Shown here: piece by piece, positions 57,819-64,000 of the stretch
Layout of the letters: every line of letters starts with the position of its first letter
How positions within the stretch are numbered: the first letter of the stretch is position 1
Assembly (NCBI GenBank): GCA_009746045.1
Contig: RPFO01000090.1
Coordinates: forward strand, 320,887 to 384,886
From: Mesostigma viride
Lineage: Eukaryota; Streptophyta; Mesostigmatophyceae; Mesostigmatales; Mesostigmataceae
Length of the DNA: 64,000 nucleotides
Reading direction: 5' to 3'
Made by a program: the position numbers and the translations under genes
The notes under the pieces: generated by a model
What the model was told of the DNA's origin: nothing
Database searches by the model: none
Seen by the model: the letters and a program-made list of their open reading frames with translations, nothing else

Positions 57819-59647
57819 AATTTAACTAATTAATTAATTAATTAATTAGACTCGTGCTCCCGTTGGGGAGTCACGGAGCATTAACCCCGATGGATGGATG
57901 GATGGATGGGTGCAAACATACCTACCGGTCTAATCTATCTACATTGGCTACATACTACATCTACCTAACAGCATTCTAACTGCACTCCAACATCTATCTA
58001 GGCAGCCGCACGCCGGCACGCTGCCCGAGGGGGAGCTATCTGGCGTGCCTCCCGCGGGACTGCACACGCGGGCGCTTCCCCACTGGGGGGGGCTCATTGT
58101 CCTCTATGACCTGGGCCCACTTGGCCTTGTCCATCATCTTCTTCCAAATCACGGAGAGGCCGAGGCCCCCCATGTCCTCTACTAGCTGTTCCTGGAAGGT
58201 GCGGGCCTTGCGGCGTCTATAATAACATCACTAGGCCCAGCCCACGTCAGGAGGTGCCGGCCATGGGCTGGGCTGGTCGCAGTCCTGCGGGGGGGCCACG
58301 TGAGGTGTCTACCTGGTTGGTGCGAGCTAGGTGCCCTACTAGCTGCAGGCGGCGTTGCTTAATGGTGCTGGTGATATAGGGCATGCCCTGGTACAGGTCC
58401 TCATTGCGGACATGAGCAGCATATCCTACTCTGAAAATGGAACGCAGCATGCTGGTGACCGCGCCGTCCAGCTTGCGGGCCAGGTCGGCGGTGAGGGTCC
58501 ACGTCTCGGCGCCATACGTGAGAACAGGAAGGACGAGGACCTTGAACAGGTCCTGTTTCTCGATCTTGCCCAGGGGCTTGCGCCACAGGGCCCGATACTG
58601 ACGTAAAGCGTGCCAGGCGAGGGAGATGCGATGGTCCACATCAACCTCGCAGCCGGGGGAGCAGGCTGCCCAGCAGCTTAACGCGGTCCCGATACAGGAC
58701 TCGAGAGCCGTCTAGGAGATAGAGGGGCGGCGGTGAGTTGGTGAGCCCAACCGCCAGGGCCTCTGTCTTCGTGCTGACCTCAAGCCCCACTGCACGGGCC
58801 TCGAGAGCCAGGCAGTCAAGCCATGTCTGCACGTGCTCAGTGTCCTCGAAGAGGGTGGTGTCGTCTGCATAAATGATGTCTGCTAGCCGAATCTCCGTGT
58901 CCGCACCGCCATGCCAGAATTTGTTAGCAACCTGCACTCCTGGTTCCCTGCCCACGATGCGGGCAAATCGCTTGCGCGCCTGAATCATTACGTATTCGAC
59001 AACAATAATGAACAGGTAGGGCGACAGCACGCAGCCCTGCCACACACCCTTCTGTAAAGGGCATGGGGGCCGGCGTGGTCCCGTAAGAAGTGCGCACCGA
59101 AGTGGTGGACCCTTCATACAGGTTGCGGATGACAGCAATCAGGGGGCGGGGGATCCGGAACAACTCGAGGATGTCCCAAAGCGCAGGCCAGAAAACCGAA
59201 TCGAAGGCTTTGATGAAGTCCACCAGCACAAGGTGCAAAGGGGACTCACCAGGCTGAAGGCGTTGCAGTTCCTCCACCAGGCGGCGAGTAGCGAAGAGCG
59301 CCTGTACTGTGTTGCGACCTGAACGGAAGCCGTGCTGAGTCTCGCTGAGGTGACCGTCCAGGGCCGTGCGCAGGCGGTTCAGGATGAGCCGCATAAGAAG
59401 CTTGAGGGGGGCACTTTGAATGCACACCCCTCTGTAGTTGCCGGGGTCGGCAGGCGACCCCTTGTTCTTGTACAGCATCGTGCGAAAACTGTGTTGCCAG
59501 GCCGCTGGAGGTGGTTGCGACGACAGCAGAAGGCGGTTGCAGATGTCCCGGAAGAGCAGCATAACACCTGTGTCCTCGAATTCGGCTGCAAGTTTTACAA
59601 CTGCGGCCGGAATCTCGTCAGAGCCGGTGGCTGCGTCAATTTAACTA
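57819..59647 (-). mobile_element. LINE family A, 5'-truncated copy with target duplication
   Basis: AATTTAACTA at 57819-57828 and 59638-59647 is the target duplication. Between them, on the minus strand: MLYKNKGSPADPGNYRGVCI, HGFRSGRNTVQALFATRRLV, LVLVDFIKAFDSVFWPALWD, a frameshift near 59055, GVWQGCVLSPYLFIIVVEYV, ADIIYADDTTLFED (intact catalytic box), a second frameshift near 58650, DLFKVLVLPVLTYGAETWTL, then the 3' UTR with (GGAT)n and the (AATT)n tail. Truncation lies upstream of the RT, so no endonuclease is present. Similar to the copy at 1-1190. Confidence 0.85.
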
Positions 59648-59747
59648 AGCTCTGCCTATAATGGGACTCCCCATGGATGATGCAGAATTTAGCCATCCTC
59701 TGCCTATGCAGAGAGTCACTCTCTGCTGAGAAGCCATGCCCTAGCCA

Positions 59748-60435
59748 TTGTATGGCCATGATGATCTTCCCCCCTATGTCCGAGCCCTAGGTGCTGGAAT
59801 ACATATAGTGGCGCCATGGTCCGGATTCTCCCGATTTCTGGCCTGCGCTGGTTGTCTCTTTGATAGTGGCGCTGCCTTCTATTCCCCCAACCACCGGCCT
59901 GACATCGTGGTGCTGGACTTTGAGGGGGGTGGCCGGCATCTGCTTATTGACGTTTCGGTGGCGCGGCCCTTGGCTCTTAGCCACGTGGCTGGGGCCTCCC
60001 TCACGGCAGGTTACACGGCGGACCGGGCGGAGCGGGCCAAGCTCCTGGCCTACGGCGACGTCGGGCACCATCGTGTGGTGCCCTTTGTCCTGGAGGAGTT
60101 TGGGGCCATGGGGCCCCTGACCTCCGCCTTCTTCAAGGAGTGTTGCCGGCTCCGGGAGGACCGGCTGGACCTGGAGGGCCAGCTAGCGGGCCCCATGGTC
60201 GGCGCGGACCTGGACGTCATATTGGCGTCAGCGCTTGTCGGTGGCGCTGACTCGGGCCATGGCTGACATCATGCTCCGCCGTACGCGGGCTGATTTTGCG
60301 GTGCAGCAGGGCTATTAGGTTCCTCCCGTTAGGCGTTTCCATTGGTCTTATCGTAGTATAGAGCTTTGACATGGCTCTGTATATAGGTTTATAGCTGGGC
60401 GTTTGCTTTGGTTTGAGTGATTTCACTCTGTTGTA
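59748..60435 (+). mobile_element. LINE fragment with REL-type (PD-D/ExK) endonuclease
   Basis: A 172-codon plus-strand frame (59748-60266) includes FLACAGCLFDSGAAFY, HRPDIVVLDFEGGGRHLLID, VSVARPLALSHVAGASLTAG, RAERAKLLAYGDVG and VVPFVLEEFGAMGPLTSAF. This pattern (RPD..., then a hydrophobic IDVSV strand, then Ala-rich helix and K...Y) is that of the restriction-like endonuclease at the C terminus of some LINEs (R2, Dualen/RandI types). AT-rich 3' sequence follows to about 60435. A relic of the same element is at 47545-47605. Confidence 0.65.
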
Positions 60436-60499
60436 AGTAATTATATTTTTAACATATAGTGGCTGTCTCCTTGATGTTGATAGTGGTGTGCAGGTGCAC

Positions 60500-60800
60500 T
60501 TTGTGCACCCAGAGCAGGCGTAGTTTACACCCTACCCTTGCAGGAAGTAGCCAAGAATGCATTAAAAGCCATATGCCCCTTCTCAGGGATGTGTGCTATA
60601 TGTACTCCCAACGGAGATATGTTACAATTTAGTTTAATTTACCAACCCGTCTGGGTTTGTCCTTGGGGCCAGGCCAGGCCAGGATATGCCGCCCTGGCTG
60701 GCTGGCCGAGCCGCTGGGGGCCGGCCAGACCAAGGGTGGTGTCTACCTGACTGGTTCTAGCAAGATGTCATACAAATCTTATCCTATGCTGCCTAGTCTC
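60500..60800. mobile_element. LINE family B fragments
   Basis: 60540-60635 matches the segment near 50025-50095 (GCAGGAAGTAGC, ACTCCCAACGGAG) and 60650-60800 matches the family B C-terminal coding segment (CCTTGGGGCCAGGCCAGG, GGCCGGCCAGACCAAGGG). Confidence 0.6.
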
Positions 60801-61401
60801 ATCTGTAATACGTGCATAAGAAGAAGCACAATTCATTATGAAAAAGAATGTGAAGCATGCACATCAATGATAGTGAGGGTAGAAAATGCACCCAACGAAG
60901 TATAGGCAGGGAATCAGCCAACCCATCACATGCAGTAGAGCCCTGGCAATGCATCTTCCAGGCTCATGTATCAAGGAGACAACCAGCACCAACACCAGTA
61001 TTGCACCAACACCAGGTAGCGCTAATATGTCCCCTATTTCATCAAAATAACCAGCCTCAAACATCGTCATTGTGCACAGACAACAGAAAACCACCCGTTC
61101 TGCTTGCTCCCCTGGCACCGTACCGACTACATTGCACGACTGGCTGCCCTTTTGCGCATGGCAAACAAGAAAATCAAAGCATAGATGCTCTTAGAAAAGG
61201 ACTGCTCAAATTACAACTTCCTTATAACGCCCAGAACAAACGCTTCAGCTTATTTTAATGCTACTAGAACCTGAACCCGTTTCCTTTCAAAGCCCAACCT
61301 CGGGGTTCCTGACAGTAGATTACGCTCCGGAAGGCTGAAAATGTCCTCAAGATGCCCCCTGAGAAGGTGCTATTCAAGCGACTTGACGATGCAGCATCTG
61401 C
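60801..61401. other. intergenic, 3' flank of UEV gene
   Basis: No gene recognised. A 133-codon plus-strand frame (60857-61258) has no family resemblance and lies where the minus-strand UEV 3' UTR is expected. Confidence 0.4.
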
Positions 61402-63905
61402 TTAAGGGAACTCCGAGCCCTCCGGCGGCTGCGGCAGCTTACGATTCTGCGCCGATGCCATCTCCCGACGCAGCTCCGTCAGCACCGTCTCCATCGTGTA
61501 ACTCGGCTTCCAGCTCTTGAGAACGTGGAAGTTCTTGGGGTCAACCTGCAGCACCCAGTTCAGCCCACAGTTGGCCCATGGTCAGCACACAGTTGGCCCA
61601 CGCACTATGGCTTGAAAAGGCAACCTAGAAAGGCACTGGCGTCTCATCATGTTGCCTGTAGACGCGCCCATAACTTGTCAGGCCACTAGGCGCTGCGCTG
61701 GCGACTATGGCGGTGGTTTCACGACTAGGGAATCCTACCCTTGAGGACGGGTCGCCCTTGCAAGGCCTCCTCCACACGGCCTGCACTGCGATGTTTCCAG
61801 CAAAGGTTGACGACCACCGCCGTGAGGAGTTTGGCTCATGACCACCAAAGTAGACGAGCAAAGGAGCCACGGATGGACAGCGCTAATAGGGAGGGAGCGT
61901 ATATGCAGGGAGCGTACATGGAGAGAGCTTAAATTGGGGGAGCTTATATTGGGGGAGCTTGTACTGAGAGAGGGGAGGCTGCGATCCATGCAGATTGTCC
62001 ATGGGGGCGCGGGCTGACAAACCAACGTGCCCACACCCACTGGGGCCCCAGCGTGTCATTGTCACGCACACGGGCAAGTGTTGAGGGGAGCATGCGTCCA
62101 CTCAGGATGTGCACAGACAGCTCATGCATGGTAACCGCTACCCTACGTACCACGCCCGTCTGCTGGTGCACGCACGACATGTTGACGCGTGTCTTGAAGC
62201 GGACCTGCGGCGGCTTCTGGGGGTACTCGTCCCCACAGTGCAGCTTGAGGCAGTAGATGCGGCCGTCGTGCACCGACTGGGCGACCGTAAGATAACAGAG
62301 ATGTGGGAATAAGGGGATAGAGCGAGGGAGGGACGACCCACGAGCAAAACATCACGCATGGTTACTTGATGCGGCCGTTGTGCACCGACTGCAAGGAGGA
62401 AGCCCGGGTGGCCAGGGCAAGGTGACAGGTGGGAAGTGCCCACGAGCACCGCATTCGCTTATGACTCTCAGAGCCTCTGCACTTATGATTCAGAATACGG
62501 ACGGATAAGTATCGCCGACGTACGGTTGCCCCATCGATACTGTAAACTAATTATAAGGAATTGTATGTATTTATGTTACGCATTAGGTGGGGAGCCGGGG
62601 GCATCCCCGGGTAGGCCGCACGATGCATGTGTGTGCCCACGCGCAAGGTTGTGCCCGTGGACCGTGCATCCGTGCCAGGGGTCAGATTCCAATCACGTTG
62701 TGGCGGCAGGCAGGCGTGAGTGTGTCGAGTCTCAAAAACGGAGCCAGCGCATATGTGTGCCCACGGGTGGCATAGCCTGATAGGGAACAGCATGATCAGA
62801 CGCCAGCCACATTAAAATGCCTCACCTAACCATTCCAAAGCCTTCGAAAGACATAGAATTAACGTCACCCGACCGCCCCACCAGATAAACGGATCCTTTG
62901 GTACCCTATAGGCCATGGTCAGTACTACGCCAGGGTCAGTTTACACACTACCCACCATGTACACACCACGCCATCGTACCAAACATTCCACTACACGCCC
63001 ATGGTCGGTCACGTAACCCGCCTCCTGTGAGGCTGTGACGGCTGTCGTTCACATGCCCATATTGGTACCGCGTCCAAGTAACGCCCTCCCAGGGACCCTG
63101 CCCCGATGCCCAAGCAAGCCATTGCGCGTTGCACCCGCTCCCCACGCCCCACCCACATGTGAGGTTCCCCACACGAACCGTGGCAGTCGCTAGGGTGGCC
63201 ATGATGACAGTAACCACGGTGACAGTACCCATGATGATCAATAATCCATCACATCAAGCCCGACATATGTAGGACATGGGGGGAGGGAGGGAGGGAGGGA
63301 GGGAGGGAGGGAGGGAGGGAGGGAGGGAGGGAGGGAGGGAGGGAGGGAGGGAGGGAGGGAGGGAGGGAGGGAGGGAGGGAGGGAGGGAGGGAGGGAGGGA
63401 GGGAGGGAGGGAGGGAGGGAGGGAGGGAGGGAGGGAGGGAGGGAGGGAGGAGGGAGGGAGGGAGGGAGGAGGGAGGGAGGGAGGGAGGGAGGGAGGGAGG
63501 GAGGGAGGGAGGGAGGGAGGGAGGGAGGGAGGGAGGGAGGGAGGGAGGGAGGGAGGGAGGGAGGGAGGGAGGGAAGGAATGACAAGCCAGATGCTTTCTG
63601 CAGAGTGTGAGGACCTGCCAAACGGTTAACCATACACAAACGGAAGCGCGGATCTTGATACATTCCAAGAGCGATGATTTCTACTGAACAACCAGAGTGT
63701 TGAGAAGTAGCTCAGTTAGAACTGCTGGGTCAAGAGTAGGGCGGAGGGTTTTGCTTACGCTGGGTGGGCCGAGAATTGTGCAGCTCCAAGACCGCATGTA
63801 GACGTCATCACCGTCATCCATCCCGTAGCTCACAGATCCATCCCCAATACCCTTTTCACCTCGTTCCAACTCCTCGAGTAGGCGGAAGCTTCGCGGCACT
63901 GGCAT
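61402..63905 (-). CDS. UEV1: ubiquitin E2 variant (UEV1/MMS2)
   Basis: Three exons on the minus strand, all phase 0: 63905-63759, 62276-62151, 61545-61402 (stop TAA 61404-61402). The product is 138 residues, close to the usual 140-145. Recognisable segments are [82 protein letters not shown] and [16 protein letters not shown]. The E2 fold is complete but the active-site cysteine position is empty, as in all UEVs, which pair with Ubc13 to build K63-linked ubiquitin chains in DNA-damage tolerance. The start at 63905 (MPVPRSF) is the simplest choice; an upstream first exon joining at the VPR codon is also possible. Intron 1 holds a 300-bp (GGGA)n array. Confidence 0.9.
62364..62396 (-). repeat. 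copy of UEV exon 2 acceptor edge
   Basis: On the minus strand TTGCAG/TCGGTGCACAACGGCCGCAT repeats the true exon 2 start CCCAG/TCGGTGCACGACGGCCGCAT (62276) about 110 bp upstream. It keeps AG and the first eight codons (with Asp to Asn), then diverges. Confidence 0.75.
63278..63575. repeat. (GGGA)n microsatellite
   Basis: About 74 tetranucleotide units with two one-base slips near 63450 and 63470, in intron 1 of the UEV gene; pyrimidine-rich on the transcribed sense strand. Confidence 0.95.
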
Positions 63906-64000
63906 GCCCGGAACGGTAGGGTGCAGCATGAAACACGGCAACAGTGGATTGCAGATATGACATGAAATTGAGCTATGGAGACGCTAGGTAAACGGGAATG

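Noticed and set aside
60857-61258. 133-codon plus-strand frame as a gene
   Set aside because: No family resemblance, no splice partners, and it lies in the probable 3' flank of the UEV gene on the other strand.

Overview
The window is nuclear DNA of a photosynthetic eukaryote, most likely a green-lineage alga. The evidence is multi-exon genes with GT-AG introns whose phases fit together, an OEP40-like chloroplast outer-envelope gene, a nuclear chorismate lyase with a transit-peptide-like N terminus, plant-type CCCTAAA repeats and several LINE families. The species cannot be named from sequence alone. GC content is moderate to high, and most introns carry a long microsatellite or minisatellite.

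Layout: (1) 1-1190, 3' part of a LINE (family A). (2) about 1975-5578, plus-strand OEP40-like beta-barrel gene. (3) 5.6-8.4 kb, repeat-rich DNA with three micro-retroinsertions nearby. (4) about 8475-11468 or slightly further, plus-strand gene with a glycoside hydrolase 73 (glucosaminidase) domain. (5) 12.4-13.5 kb, a LINE fragment (family D) invaded by LINE C tails. (6) 24235-14397, minus-strand AASDH/ACSF4-like enzyme (adenylation domain, carrier domain, PQQ-type propeller) enlarged by huge low-complexity inserts. (7) 24993-40912, plus-strand SAM plus leucine-rich-repeat gene, for which I assembled twelve exons with fully consistent phases (1157 residues). (8) 42891-47354, plus-strand chorismate lyase (UbiC/Ycf21 family), four exons, 294 residues. 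(9) 47.4-60.8 kb, nested and broken LINE copies (families A and B, part of C, a REL-endonuclease fragment) and a 2.09 kb piggyBac-like non-autonomous transposon. (10) 63905-61402, minus-strand UEV1/MMS2 ubiquitin E2 variant.

The genes do not form a pathway. AASDH-like and SAM-LRR are divergent and share a 757 bp intergenic region. Three genes point to the plastid or its ancestry (OEP40-like, chorismate lyase, and possibly the bacterial-type GH73 enzyme).

The most unusual signals are: short tandem copies of exon edges, each with its splice site, beside the true exon in five genes; in the SAM-LRR gene these form two in-frame 30-nt candidate microexons. Tiny retroinsertions (26 to about 90 nt) consist of little more than a GTGGGA-(AAC)n tail with target duplications. 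A hairpin at the LINE C 3' end keeps its pairing through a compensatory change. A roughly 1.17 kb (GGGAT)n array sits precisely inside a LINE C 3' end. PiggyBac-like elements sit in the TTAA-rich tails of LINEs. A 61-bp satellite with embedded telomere repeats lies in an intron.
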